Shown here: piece after piece, positions 49,241 through 62,584 of the stretch
How positions within the stretch are numbered: position 1 is the stretch's first letter
Layout of the letters: each line of letters opens with the position of its first letter
NCBI GenBank assembly: GCA_034008185.1
Contig: CM067081.1
Location: 18,289,821 to 18,353,820 of the forward strand
Direction of reading: 5' to 3'
Origin: Gorsachius magnificus
Taxonomy: Eukaryota; Chordata; Aves; Pelecaniformes; Ardeidae
Length of the DNA: 64,000 bases
Program-made: the position numbers and the translations under genes
The notes under the pieces: model-generated
Database searches by the model: none
The model's input: the letters and a program-made list of their open reading frames with translations, nothing else
What the model was told of the DNA's origin: nothing

Positions 49241-52200
49241 CTGTGTCATCCTAGCAGAGGGTCATGGGTGGGTCAGGCGTTTCCCTGGGCTCTTTTCCAC
49301 TCCCTGGATTCCCCAGAGGAACAGGTCGCTCTTTCTGACTGAATGACATGCTGGGTCTATGGATGACAGCTTAGCTTCCATGTGTTGCATTTCTTCGGCT
49401 TCAGCTTCTACGTGGTATCAGACGACCATGTACGGTGGTGGCCCCCAAAGGGCTATCATCTTAACTATTTATTACCTTTTATATTAGATCATTGATATAA
49501 GCTGGCCATGGCTCTGCTAATAACATGGCCTGAGGCCCAGTCTCTTTGACATCTTCCTCCATCCCTGAACAAAGAAGTGCAGAGAGAATATTCACCTGGC
49601 AAGATGGTGAAAAAACCCCTAGGTAAAGGGAAACGTGTTGGAAAGTTTTGTGTTTATTGCTTAGCATCATCTGATTGCATTTGTTATTTGTTTTTGGGAG
49701 TTTATTTCTGATACTGTGTCTGGAGCACCTGGAGCTCTTCACAGGTGAAGGAGAAAGGAATATTCTATGAAAACATGGTAGGAGTTATAAGGTTCTTTTA
49801 TTTATGGTATTATTAATGATTTCCTGTATATATTTCAACAAATAAGTGGTTGGTGAGGGTATTTTTAGAGTGTCCTAAGTCTCTGTGTGGTAATGTGGTC
49901 ATTCATTCAAAGGTACACACCGACCTCTTAGAAGACATCCTTGCTTGATGAGGGTGTTCCTTATGTTGTTGAGATAGATGTTCATGGTAGAACATCAGTA
50001 TAAACACTGAAAAAAAAAGCTGCACAACTGAGTCATCAGAATCTGTGGATCCTACACTTTGTTCATGAGGCATTAAAATGGCTCGGTGGAGATGATGCAA
50101 GTGAAACTACTCCACAGCAGAATGAGCTCACAGAGGCAGTCAGTGAAGAATAGAAACACCCAGCTGGGACAAGGAAAGCTTCTCCTAACTCCTCAGATCC
50201 GATCTTCCAGAAGGACCTACAACTTAACTTCAAAGACAAGCCTGGGAAGTCATAACTTTTCAGAATATTAAAAACCAAGGACTGAGTATTTACTCATGTA
50301 AAATGCATAAACATTTTATAACCATGAAATATTTTTGTACTTTTCCTCACATCTGACCAACTGTTAAGCCATCCCTGTTCCACACAGGTAAATAACCACT
50401 AGCTCATCTATGGGCCCATCATTGTCTCACCCCTCTCTGCCAACTACCTCCTCCCTCAAAATGTTAGTAATATTGTGTTATACTCAGAGCAATCACTCCC
50501 AGTGTGATGTTTGCTGTGTCTAGATCAGATGTACAACAAGAATTGTATTTCCCTCCCAAACCTCTGTTTACTCCCAGGGTGCTAGATGGTATCTGGGGCT
50601 CGGGGTTCTTTGCGTCACTTCTTACCACTGTAAAACCGGCATAGTGAGATGAGCCCCAGATTAACGTGCAGCTGTTAACCACAGTGAGCTCAGAGGTGAA
50701 CCTTGGCACCTGGGTGTGAGATCAAGAAGTTGAACCTGGGCAGCTGGGACATCCCATTGCTCCTGTCAGTATTGGCGAGGATGTCTGCAGACCACGGGGT
50801 TAGCAGGCCTGGTGTCCTGCAGGTTTCCTGTCCTACCCCGTTGCCTTTGGTGCCTGAGGAGATAAGAGCACTCTTGGAAACTTTCAGAAGGGAAAGGCTT
50901 ACACCAAGAGAGATGTTAAAATCTCGGCTTCAACCTGCCACTTCTGCCGACCCATCTCAGCCCTCCCAGCCAGCAGTGGGAGCAGTAGCTTCAGCAGGGG
51001 TTGGAGTGACTCACTATTACCACCACAGGAGGAAATGTGAAACCATCAAATAGTATGAACTGCAACAAGTAAGGAAGGGCAGTAGATTTGTTCTCATACC
51101 ACTGAGGAGATTTTAGGGCAGACTGATCATTTCACCACAGTGCTGTTCTGCTACTTGGGTACTAAATTTATATGTATGCATCAAAGAATTCTGGAAGAAA
51201 CATTACCAGAATGTTGTGGTTTAAGAAGTGTCCTTCCCACTATGGGTGAATCCTAACTGGCCAATGACAACTTAGAGGAAGGAGAGTCATTGCTCATTAG
51301 CAGGGAGTATCCCACCTCCAGTACTACTCTACCAAAAAAACCCCATAGCTGGCAGCATCTTCCAACAGCTTACATCTGTTGAAACCTTCTCTGTGATAAA
51401 ATGAGCAGCTGTATCAGCCTCCACACCAATAGCCTGGGCAATTAAAACAGGCACGGGTGGCATCTTGCTTCCAGACTGGTCCCTCCGTTCTCTTCAGTTC
51501 TTGGGCAGCAGCAGAAAGCATGGTTTCTCACTCTCAGGGTGACTGGGGTTGAGAATCAATTACTTTTGTCCGTGCTTCTCTAAACTTCCATGTAGTCCTG
51601 TGTACACATTCTTCAGGAGCACTGTGATCTGTGTAATCCCTGGTGACCTACCCACTTACCAAAGGTTGAGAAAAATCCATACCAAGTCAAAAATGTGAAA
51701 AGAAATGAGGAATTTTTTGATTGCAAGGTCTTGGATTTATGGCTTAGTGCAGTCACCTCATTAATAATGCAGTAGATTTGGGAGTTTGGGTTTGTTTGGT
51801 TTTTTATCATTTCCCAGAATTTAGGTTTGATTCACCTTTCCTGGGAAGAGCAGATTCAAGCTGCCAGTGCCTAAGTGCTGGAAACCGTCTGAGAGAAAGG
51901 TTCATGTTGCTGGTTTAACCTCTCCGCTTTACCTGTTCCAGCTCCTCCAAGCACACCCATTTCTGATCACTTCTGACTGCTGGTCAGCGATCTTTGTGAC
52001 GGACTACGTGCTGTCAGGGCCTCTGTAAACTCCCTGGTAAACTAACAAAAAACGAATTACTTGGGGATAAAATTCACCCACCTTGTCCGCTCCACAGCAG
52101 ACACAACAAATGCAGGTTCCCTAGGTAGCATTTAACATATGGCACTCAAAAGGTCCCAAATGAAGGTATAAGGTTGTGCTTTGGATATACGTGACTTTAT

Positions 52201-53950
52201 ATACCACTGTCTTTCTACAATGACAAGCTTAGCTAGACAGACCAGACTCTGGAAGCCTGAAATATTTGCAAACATATTTAGCTTGACTGTTAAATGCCAT
52301 AGGCAAATTGACTTCGCTCACTTGTTAGGAATGAAATGAGCTGTGTAACTCATTAGCGTGAGGTTCTTCCAGCCCAGATGTGCAAGGGACAGCAATCTGC
52401 TGTGCATCCAAGCTGGTGAGCACATACATCAGGCTCTGAAGACCTGTGGGCATTAGCCAGGGTGGTGATCTGTGCAGGATCTAGGTATTATACATCCGTC
52501 AAGTATCAGAGCTACTGATATCACATGCCTCACATCTCTGTTTCGCATGCAAGTACTTCTTGTATCTACTTTTGTCAGAACGCTTAGAAACGATCCCTAG
52601 GAATCACCCGTAATCATGTCCCATGTAGAACTGCAAGAACTGGACTGATTTTACCTTTCTGAAGGTTCATTTATCTGAGTTAACACTGTTTTATTTTAAT
52701 TGTCATTCAAAGGAGCAGCTAGTCAAGTACAAGCTATGTTGAACTAAATTTTTACTAGAATGTCTGGTGAAAGTAGAGGGGAGAAATGTGCAGGGTTCAG
52801 GAGGAAACACACGCAGAAACAGGCACAGATACAGAGTCACTAAGTCCTGGGGACTGACTGGCCAGCCCAAAAGGTCCCTGGAGAGTCCAGATTCTTGGAG
52901 CTGGCAGCATCCTGCAGCTTTAACTCAGTGTGCACAGCGAGATAAATCCCTCTGGCAGCTCCTGCCTGTGCCTTTTATAGAGCCTGGGCTGCCAGGCCAA
53001 GCTTCTGCTGGAAGCTTCTGGGGTCGCCCGGACGAGTCTCCTAGGGCCAGCCACACTTGCACATCCCAGCCAGACTCATTTGGTGGCTGGAGGATGTGAT
53101 CTCCTGAATGGAGCATGCAAACCCCTCTTCTGACTTCACCCTGCCCTCACTCAGGGGAAGGGCCAAGGTGCCCTTGGTCTCACTCATCCATGCTGCGGAG
53201 CTTCAAGGTCTACCCAAGCCTACGGGGTGAATCTACTGGTCTAACCCTGGTGACCACATACATTGGAATAACGAAACCAGATTCAGGCAAGAAGACCACT
53301 CGTCAAAACAAATTGCCCCACGGAGTTACAAAAGGAATGTGGTTTCCCATACACCCCTAACCAGCCACAGGCAGTTATGGTTTCAGCTGCGTCTGTGCCT
53401 GATGTTAACAGAGGAAAACAGCAGGCTGTGGGGGGAAAAAAAAGTTGCCCATCTCCTCTCCCCTGTCCTTTTCATTGTCAAAGTGCCCACTCGCATGAGT
53501 ATCCACTTGCTGCTGACCTTCTGCCAGCAACAACCTACTTCCCCGCTCACCCAGCCTGCTCTGCTCAGTTGCTCGGGCTCTCTGCCCCTGGCTCCCGCAC
53601 CCCAGCCCAACCTGCAGGGGAAGCTGCTGCAATTCCGTTTACCAGCAGTCCTAGGATTTCTGCTTATCTGGCTCTAATGCCAGCCATCTGAGGCCTGTTA
53701 GTGTTTGTTATCCCATGTGCTTCTCAGACTTCAAAAGAAATCTGAGGAATCTATTGCTCAGCAGATTTATCATAACATGATACTTAGCTGAAGATCCCTG
53801 GGGGGGCAAAGAAATTTCTCCAGCGGGCATCTCTACTGACAGAATTGTTCTGTTGGTGTAGGTAAAGATACTTTCACACAGCCCAACACATGCAGTTTGT
53901 TCCGCCGGGAAAGGAAGAGTGGCTGTCCCTGTCATTTCCAGTTGTTATGC
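49241..53950. other. Intergenic sequence upstream of RAB39A
   Basis: No exon, RNA gene or firmly named repeat. The open frames at 52767-53099 and 53339-53691 show no recognisable similarity. Confidence 0.5.
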
Positions 53951-53959
53951 CTTTTCTCA

Positions 53960-54850
53960 AGGCGGTGGGCACGGTTCTCTCTGGGAAGATCTAGATCTCT
54001 CTCTCGCCTCTTCCCTTTCACCCTTTGCCCAGCCCATCCTTATCGCTTGGCACTTGTTCCTCTCCCTGCTGGTTCTCTCTCCTCCGGCCAGCCCTGCCCG
54101 GCTCCCACCCCACCAGCCAGCCTCCTCGCAGCTCCCTGCCCCTTTCCCACCTGCTGGTCGGGTTCCTCCGCTCCTTCCCCGGTTTCTCCCTTCCGCTCCC
54201 GCTTTCCTTTGCAAAGCCCCCGCTTTAACAGCCCGCTTCTCTCTCCCCCTCGCAGCCCCCGTCCCCTGGCCCACCCCGCACTTGTTGCCCGCGGGAGGAG
54301 CTGCTCTGCCGGCGGAGCTGGAGCCTGCCCACCGCTGCCCCGGCCTCCGCCCGCCCGCCGCTGCCGCCGCCGCCGCCGCTCTGCCCAGCGCGGCCGGCGC
54401 GGGGGCCCCGTCCTGCCCCCTCCCCAGGCCCCGCGCGCCCTCCGCCGCCGCCCGCCCGCTGCGCCGATGCCGGGCGTTGGGGCGATCGGAGCGCGGTGCA
54501 GGCACCGGCCGCGCAGGAGCCCCAGGAAGAGCCCCAAGGCGGAGCCGGGCCAGGCCGGGGCCGCCATGGACGCGGCGATTTGGATCTACCAGTTCCGGCT
54601 GATCGTGCTGGGCGACTCCACCGTGGGCAAGTCCTGCCTCTTGCACCGCTTCACCGAGGGCCGCTTCCCGGGGCCGCTGCACTCCGACCCCACCGTGGGG
54701 GTGGACTTCTTCTCCCGGCTGGTGGAGATCGAGCCCGGCAAGAGGGTCAAGCTGCAGCTCTGGGACACGGCGGGGCAGGAGCGGTTCAGGTACAGGACCC
54801 GCGATCTTCCTCCCCCGCCTCCCACCCCCCCCCCCCAAAACCTGCCGTCC
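53960..54850 (+). promoter_or_regulatory. RAB39A: CpG island covering the RAB39A promoter and first exon
   Basis: A C-rich, then CG-dense block begins around 53960 and covers the first coding exon. CCG repeats at about 54355-54375 (CCGCTGCCGCCGCCGCCGCCGC) lie in the presumed 5' UTR. No TATA box is obvious, as usual for a CpG-island promoter. The transcription start is not determined. Confidence 0.8.
54566..54789 (+). CDS. RAB39A: RAB39A, coding exon 1
   Basis: RAB39A is a Rab-family small GTPase; in mammals it acts on late endosomes, lysosomes and phagosomes and in autophagy (established knowledge). The ATG at 54566 has a perfect Kozak context (GCCGCCATGG) and gives [20 protein letters not shown]. 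The exon encodes the P-loop GDSTVGKS (residues 16-23), the switch I motif [12 protein letters not shown] (41-52) and the switch II motif WDTAGQERF (66-74). It ends after two bases of Arg75 at the donor TTCAG|GTACAG. Mammalian RAB39A begins [20 protein letters not shown] and has a slightly longer loop before DPTVG. Together with the SYYRN-FEHVKDWLEEAK features of exon 2 this favours RAB39A over RAB39B. The frame is open far upstream, but the in-frame ATG at 54467 has a weak context. Confidence 0.97.
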
Positions 54851-57800
54851 CTGGGCACACCCTGCCCCGCCACCCCGGCCCCCGCCGCCCTCCCAGGCAC
54901 CGTGCCCTCATCGTCCCACGCATCTCCTGCCCCAAGGAGTTTGCCTTGCCCCCCAGCCTGTCTCATGCTGCACCCACCTGGCTGCTGTGCCCCAAAGAGC
55001 CCTCCACCCTGCTGCCATCCAGCCTCACCACCCCATTGCCTGCCAGTGTCCCCCCATGCCCTCGGCCCCCCTCCCCCCTCCTCCCCCCAGCTGGGAACAG
55101 CTACCCTTCCCCTCCCAGCCCTCACCAGGGGGTAACAAGTGGCCTTGTCATGTTTCTCCTTCCCCCCCTCATCTTCGCCCTGAAGTCCTGGACCTAGGGT
55201 AGCGATCCCTCCTCTGCATTTTTTTTTCCTTCTTTGCAGCAGGAGGCCCCCTGCTTCCCTCCGCATTTCTTACTTTGTCATCACCTCAGAACTCATCCTC
55301 CCCTGCAGTATTTCCCTCTGCCATAACTCTTCCTCCCATGCAATCTGGAGAGACCAGGCCACCTCCCTGCTCTTCCTCCTTCCAGCACAGCAGCACTGCG
55401 AGCACCAGTGCAGCTTTGGCAGCCTGGAAGCCACCAGGCAGCCAGCTGCAGTCCCTTATTGGTGTTTTATCTGCCTTCTGCACCTGCTCTGCACTGAGGC
55501 TTGGCAGGAGCCTTCACTAGTGCCTCTGTCATTTATAGTGCAGCTAAACTAGCTCAAATGCTGCACTATTAAATCCTCTCCTTCCTCCTCGCTGTCACAA
55601 AAAAGGTAGCAAAACTACCCTCTCTTCCTGCCCCGGGAGAGTCATGGTCATTCCCCAGCACACAAACTGGTGCTGTCATTCACTCTCCCTCGTGGCTCTG
55701 TTTTATCTGTAGCGCTTGCCACTTCAGACAAGTTGTGTGTGGATTTTAGTTTGGACTTGGGGTTCAGCAGGTATGAACTCAGGTGGCGGGCTAAGGCATA
55801 GCCCATCTACACGGTACCTGACCCACCCGCTTGTGGGATGCCAGCAGCAGGGCTGAAATGGGTCTCTTCGCTGGCCAGAATCGATTCTTTTATGTCCCCT
55901 GTATTCTGCTGCAACAGTTGTGCAGATTCTCACACTCAGCTGAAGAGGTGGGATTTCGCTGTCTTACCAGAGGACACCAACCCTTTTTTTTTTTTCTTTT
56001 TAATGACAAGCGTTGCAGTGAAACAAAAAAAAACTTTCCCGGGCTTGCATGAGTCACAACTTTATATTGTTGCAGGCAGGCCTCTGAAGGGTTAGCAAAC
56101 AAATTAACAGTGGAACGGCAAGCTCTTCACATTTTTCATCCTCCTTGTGCTTTCCAGCAAAGAACACAAAATACTTGTAAACAAGTGACTAAGAATGTAT
56201 AATCTCTTTATTTTGAATTTGCTGACAAATAGCTGGGATGGCCAATGACAAGGCACTTGACTGAAAGGAATGCAAATGCAGAGAGTTTTGCATACATTTT
56301 AAATCAAATGATAGCCATCCTTTAACCTGGGAATGCTCAGGGGATATGCAGTGATGAGTCATGCATTCAGCTGCTTTTAAATTTACCTTTAGTATACATC
56401 TGTGTTTTTTTCTAATACCCAGAAGATACAAACTGGAGGAAGTAGTTTGAAACATTTGTGTTTGTTTTTCTGCAAAGAGTTTCTTGTCAGCTGATGTACC
56501 AAATATCAGCGTGTTGATTGTATAGGCTGTTTTACCCTTACTCAAGTAAATTATAAATATTTTACTAAGTTATACACCACAGCTTAAAATCTTGCACATT
56601 CTGTTCTCTGCTAATGGAGAAGACTACAGATCACAAGCAAAGATGGTCTTGGGGAAGAACTAATTATTCCAAGAAGTAATCTGATTTTGTGGAATGCCAA
56701 GCAGTTTGCAGTTCCGATTCCCCATTCTGCTCTGGTTCACTTGCACTGGTGCTTGAGAGGAGGTAAAACCTGGCTTTAAAGCTCCCTGGGGAGTTCCCTG
56801 CGTGCAGGGCAAACCACTCCCTGCATAATAACCCCCTTCTTTTGGTCCCAGGCATCAGGGACATTCCCAGGGGAAAAGTAAGGTGTGACACACCTGCCAT
56901 CACACTCTCTTGAAAGAGAGCCTTGTTTTCTTGGAGAAATCGTTTTGGAAAAATTCTTGCATGTATCTAGTTTCTTGATGATGCTGTATTTGAACTGGAT
57001 TTCATGCATGGTCTTAGAAATCATTTTTAATGTGCACTGTCTGCATTACTTCTCAAATAAAGTCATTCTTATCATTTCCACAAGAAGGGTGAGCAAGCTG
57101 CAAAAATCGGTGCCGGACAGTTTACTTATTCTGAGCTCAGGCACGGCAGTTACTGACTATGTTTACTTTGACAGGGGTAAGGCATCACTAAGCGGAATCT
57201 CCCATTGAGCTAGGTGCTATAGGAAAAACAACATAATCAATAACTTTAACACGTCAGGAGAACAAGAACCTGCAGGCTTGCTTAGTATGGATTTGGGTCC
57301 GTAATGCAGGCTAAGGTAAATGAGGGGTACACCCTAGGTTTCTTTCTGTCTTGAGATTAGTTGTCATTCAGAGCAATCTGCTGCTTTGGCTGTGTTTCAC
57401 ATCACCTACTTTGCTGTGATTTTCTTGTTGTTGTTTATTTAATTTTCTTGTATTTAAATCCAGTAATATACTTAAATCATGAAACTTCCAAGGCAATAAA
57501 GTGCTCGGTAGTGGTGCTGAGATTGAGAGTTCATTTCAAGAACGCAGGGGAAAAATATTGTGGGGATGCCTCAATTCCATGAACCCACTTTTTGGTAGAC
57601 TATTATATTAGATACATTCTGTTTCTATACAGGGCTTGAAAATAAAACACTATCCTTATTCTTCTTTTTGAGTAAGTAATATGTATTTTCATAATTAATA
57701 CCATTACAATGCAGCCTTTAGTCATAGTATAAAAATATGTCTTCAAAATTAGATAAAGCTTTTAGTGAAAATTTGGTTCATCTGGTAAAGATCAGTAAGA

Positions 57801-59319
57801 TCATAATGAGAAAGAAACACTGTGACTGATTTAAAATCACCCTAAAGCCATAGTCTGATGTGATTAATACATCTTCTAATTCATTTTTGGAAACAACTGT
57901 TCAGTGGCCATCACCTTACCAAGACTTTTCTTGAGACTATTAATTAAGGTCTTACATCTTTGACCTAATATTTAGATTAAGCTACGAGGATGACTTGTGT
58001 TCTAGAGTATTTTTCCCTTCCATAATGCTAATTTAGGCAGAATTAATTAGCAGAACCAACACGTATTCTACATGGGAAGTCATAATTTCAAAAAGAATTT
58101 AGGATCTGCATTTAACAAATATTCCCAATTAAAACTAAAGGCTTCAAAGTTATCCTTTGGAAAAACATTCTAACATATCATTATTGTACATCACAACGTG
58201 TAACTTCTTGAGGAGCTGTCTCACCTCCAGCAATTTCAAATACAGAACTATCAGAGGAACCTTACAGCATTCAGTATCAAAGTGTTGTGGTTGCCTTTTA
58301 ATACTTAGTCCAGTCTTACCTTTTTAACATGTTCTAATAGGGAAAAACTGGTTTTCTCCAACCCTTTATCTACACTTACCTTTACTTTATTACAAATGCC
58401 AAGCATTATATGAAATGAGCATTTAGTTTTAATTGGGAATATGTTAAATGCAGATCCTAAATTCTCATCCTGGAGCACTTACCGAAGGGTGTATAATCAC
58501 GTAAGTGGATTCCCTGCTTGTGAAAGAACGCAAGAAAGGCCAGACTCGTTTTGGCTATGGCCCATACTTGGATATCTTGTCTCTGATAGAGTCTTTGAAT
58601 TCTCCTTGAGTACTCTGCTATCCTATACTTTCAACTTGAGGGACTTCTGGAGACTGATGCGGTTTGTCTATTTACTAAACCTCACTCAGTCTCTTGTTCA
58701 GGACTTGTTCAGTCTTCCATGGAATACCGATAAACTGTTTGCATTCATAACATCTTTCCCAAGCTCTGCAAGTCTACCAGCTGTTGCATGAAGAGCCTTT
58801 TACTGTCAGCCCTCCTTATCTTTTGCTGGCTACCATGTACTCTCATCATGAAGCTCTTCAGTGAAGACATACGCAGTACATTGACATGGCCTGCAAAGCG
58901 TGTAAAGCTGTACCTCTTCCCAGCAAAACTCCTTGAGTGGGCTCTGTGAACACTGAAGTGGTGCACGAGGAATCTGTGTGAATGATAGGTACCCCCCCTC
59001 CACTGTGCTAAAAGAAAGTTCCTCTGCATTTTGTGAGGAGCTTGAACCCATCTGAGGGTGTTGGCGTGCTCTTAGGAAGGCCTCCCAAGCAGAACCCTTC
59101 TGGGCACTCACCTGGAGCAACTGTTTGTTTCCAGCTCGGATCTGAGCTACGGGGGAAGGCAGGGCTGTCCCCACGGAGCTGCTCGCAGCCAGTGCAGAGG
59201 CAGAGCCCTCGGGTCCCCAGGGAGCTTGTTCAGGCACCGTGGTTAGATACGCAGCTGAGCACAACTTTAGATGTTGGTGTTAACAGTTCTGCCTAAGCTT
59301 GTTGAAGGAACTTAAAAGT

Positions 59320-59667
59320 CATAGAATAGAATAGAATTGTTTAGGTTGGAAAGGACCTTTAAGATGATCAAGTCCAACCATTAACCTAACCCTGCCATCC
59401 CACCACTAAACCATGTCCCTAAGCACCACATCTACCCTTCTTTTAAATACCTCCAGGGATGGGGACTCGACCACTTCCCTGGGCAGCCCATTCCAATGCT
59501 TGACAATACTTTTGGTGAAGAAATTTTTTCCTAATGTCCAACCTAAACCTGAGCTGGTGCAACTTGAGGCCATTTCCCCTTGTCCTATCGCCCGTTACCT
59601 GGGAGAAGAGACCACCACCCACCTCACTACAACCTCCTTTCAGGTAGTTGTAGAGGGCGATAAGGGT
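59320..59667 (-). mobile_element. CR1 LINE 3' fragment in the RAB39A intron
   Basis: The minus-strand copy is seen on the plus strand as CATAGAATAGAATAGAATTG, GGTTGGAAAGGACCTTTAAG, TAACCTAACCCTGCCATCCC and CTGGGCAGCCCATTCCAATG. On the minus strand the [20 protein letters not shown] region reads with frame breaks. It is nearly the same as the copy at 32713-33052 over their shared length, so they are of one subfamily and of similar age. It lies antisense to RAB39A. Confidence 0.94.
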
Positions 59668-62160
59668 AACTCCTATAATTTTAGTGATAATATTAATCAG
59701 AGGCAAAAATTGCCCTTGCACTTAGTTTTATAGAGAAAAAAACAAACCAAAACAAAAGCAGGGAGACCTACCAGACCATCTTAGTCTCTTTCTTTCTAGG
59801 TGTGATAGAGGGCATAAGTGAGCAGCAGTACATCCACTTCACACAGTTTATTTTCCAAATAACTCTAAGCTGTCTCGTAAAAATATGTCTAATACTTAAT
59901 CTACTCTGATTGTCATATTTAAGTCAAATATTTTGCATCTGTAAGATGTTTCAGATACTGTTGAATAGCCTACCACATTCACATGCCCAGAAGATTTTCC
60001 TAGTTGATGGCCTAAACTTTCTGCTTCAAAATTTTGTCTTACTTGTCAGGAATACTTTCTTTTAAAATATAATGGCAAATAATAATTTGCCTTAATAGTA
60101 AAACTGTTCAAATATTTGTAGACCATATTTTAACAAACATCATCCTTTTCTCAGATGTTAGACAACCAGATAGCGTGATATCATATGTATTTTTAAAACT
60201 TTTTGTGTTACTTTTTTCTTTTGTTACTGTTTTCTGAAGCCTCTCTAGTATATCAACCTTTTTTGGTAATGTGAAAGCCAATTTCAAATTATACATACCA
60301 AAAATACAGAAAAAACAACTGCTGTGTCTCCCATATATTCCCCCAGTTTCTGGAATGTTCAGCCCAAAGTTACAGATGCTTTTTAATCACCTCCATTACA
60401 GGCAATACCTACACATAATTAAATACAATGGCTTAGATCATCAGCTAGTGCAAATCAGCATAGCCCTACTGAAGTGAGTTACAACAGATGAAGGTACTGA
60501 CTGCCGTGTATAAGCACCCAGAAACACATGGAGGGCTGTTTTTCAGTACTCCAGTCCATAGATACATGATACAACATCGTTGTATATAGAAATGCTCAGT
60601 AAATGATGCACTGCATTTTCAGTACTAACCTACTTCCTTCCCTGGCTAATGCATTTCTTTGGCATAACTGTTTTCAAGATTTTTTTTTTTAATGAAGACA
60701 GGTTGCATTCACCGTCACTTCTCCAAATCAAATCCCATTTTTGTCACCCGCTTCTGCTCTTTCTAGAACTGCTTGAATTATTTTAATGTACTCATTTGTG
60801 TTTGCAGCTGCTAGAGCAGCAAAAAAACTGCTTAAGAAAACCTGAAACAGATCTTTATGGCACCTTTATTTAATTCTTCACAAAATGTGACACCCCTCAT
60901 TTATGGTCTTAAATAATTTTGCAAAACCATGTGCCATTTTTCACATCCAGGATATTTGAATTAATCTGAGGGTAAGAGCCTATTGTCTTCACATTCAAAC
61001 TGTTCCTGGAGACACTCCATGGGCTCTATTGCTGGGAACATAGAAGAGATCTTTCTAAACATTAGGACAAACAATGCCTCCCTGATATCTAAATAAAACC
61101 ATTTCAAATGCTGTTTGCTGTGGCTAAATGAATTTAGATATGCCAAGAAACCTAAGCCTTATCTAGCCGTGCACTTACCTATCTGTAATATGGCTACTGC
61201 TGCTAATTATACCCCTATGTTCAAATTGTTATAAAACACTGTCTGAGAAGCAATGAACTGAAAATCAGAGGGAGCTACTGTTATGGAAAGATAGGTCACT
61301 GTGTACAGTTCATCCTGATTCCAAAAGTTTTGAGGCTGCATCCTCTTCATAAGATAAAATTGAATTAATTCTTGGCTGAATTATCATTTCAAATAATGAC
61401 TGTTAATAGAGATCATGCATCTCATTTCACCTGGAGAATACTTATATATACACTAGCTATATATTTGTGCTAATAACGAGTGCTTGCGTCCACTCCTTGG
61501 TAGGCTGTCACTTCCTTTAAAATGTCTCTTTTCACCTTCTCCATCCTCCCCTGTTGCTGATGACTTACAATCATTTTTTTAATCCCCGTATCTTTCTCTC
61601 TCTCTGCATTCTAACATGCATTGTTTCTTCTTCTAGAGCATATGAACATATTTCACCCAGAGGAAGGGTTTTTCCTTCTTCCAAAATTCCTTCCAGTGAA
61701 TGCTCTGGAACGTAGAGGGCTCAAAAGTAGAAAATACCTGTTCCCAGTCCTGGAAGTCTCATGCCAAAAAGGAATAAATGCAATTATAAAGAGCTTTTGA
61801 TTTTCCGTGTGAGAAAGATGCTGGAGGTAGAAGTGTTCCCTACCAATGCAGTCCCAAGTCTGTGTTTGCCCAGCCCAGTTACTTTTGGACAGTTTTAGTT
61901 TTAGGAGTTTCCTTTCTTACTCTGTTACCTGTTGACTTCTGCAAGCGCAAAGAATTATGATTATCTATACAAATGGTTCTATCAAAGAATTTTTCTGCGA
62001 GGAATACAAAAGGATACGCTTGTACACTGGCAAGCTTAGGCTCCGGGTTTCTTGACATCTGCCTACACATTTCACTTCAAAATAACTGATTAGAACAAAG
62101 CAAAGTGCATTTTTGTATAAAACTGAGGGACTCAGACTTTAACACCAAGAAGTATTTGAC

Positions 62161-62280
62161 AAATAAATATATATTTGTCATTATATATATATAAGAATTT
62201 GTATATATACATATATTTGTCAATAAATATATGTATATATTTTATTATATATATAAAATATATATTTAATTCTGTGAACA
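62161..62280. repeat. AT-rich, self-complementary patch
   Basis: Runs of alternating TA (ATATATAT, TATATATACATATAT, TTATATATATAAAATATATATT) fill about 120 bases some 300 bases upstream of RAB39A exon 2. The sequence can fold on itself. It is a simple repeat, not a gene; open frames here are low complexity. Confidence 0.85.
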
Positions 62281-62584
62281 TGTGCCACAGTTTGCTAATA
62301 AAGAGTACTTTGCAGAATAATTCAGCATTCAAAATGTGCACTAGAGATGCTGGCTTCAAGAATGTTTAGAAACTGACTTCTGAATGTAAGAAAAAAAAGA
62401 AAAAGCAACATTTTTGTGTGTAGAAGGTAAATTAATATATTCCAATTAGTTTTTAAAAAAGCAAAGATATTTCATAAAACTTACAGTAGATTAAAACACA
62501 TTGCCACATGGAGAAGTAATCTATTTATAAATAAAGAGAAAATGTATTTTAATTTTCCTTTGTCTTTTTTTTTTCCCTTCACAG

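Larger units (their letters stand above)
54790..62584 (+). other. RAB39A: RAB39A intron 1
   Basis: A 7.8 kb phase 2 intron with donor CAG|GTACAG and acceptor TTTTTTTCCCTTCACAG. It contains a CR1 copy at 59320-59667 and an AT-rich patch at about 62161-62280. Open frames inside it have no support as exons. A single intron at this codon (Arg75) is the known structure of RAB39 genes. Confidence 0.93.

Noticed and set aside
51215..51300. TGTTGTGGTTTAAG, similar to the start of some inverted avian LTRs
   Set aside because: Only about a dozen bases match and no partner end or target duplication could be found.
53957..54838. A 293-codon minus-strand open frame across the RAB39A first exon
   Set aside because: It is antisense to a certain exon and is explained by GC content and by the coding strand.
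54848..55135. Continuation of the RAB39A frame past exon 1 into a Pro-rich stretch
   Set aside because: The donor CAG|GTACAG at 54789 and the exact phase match to exon 2 show that this is intron sequence.
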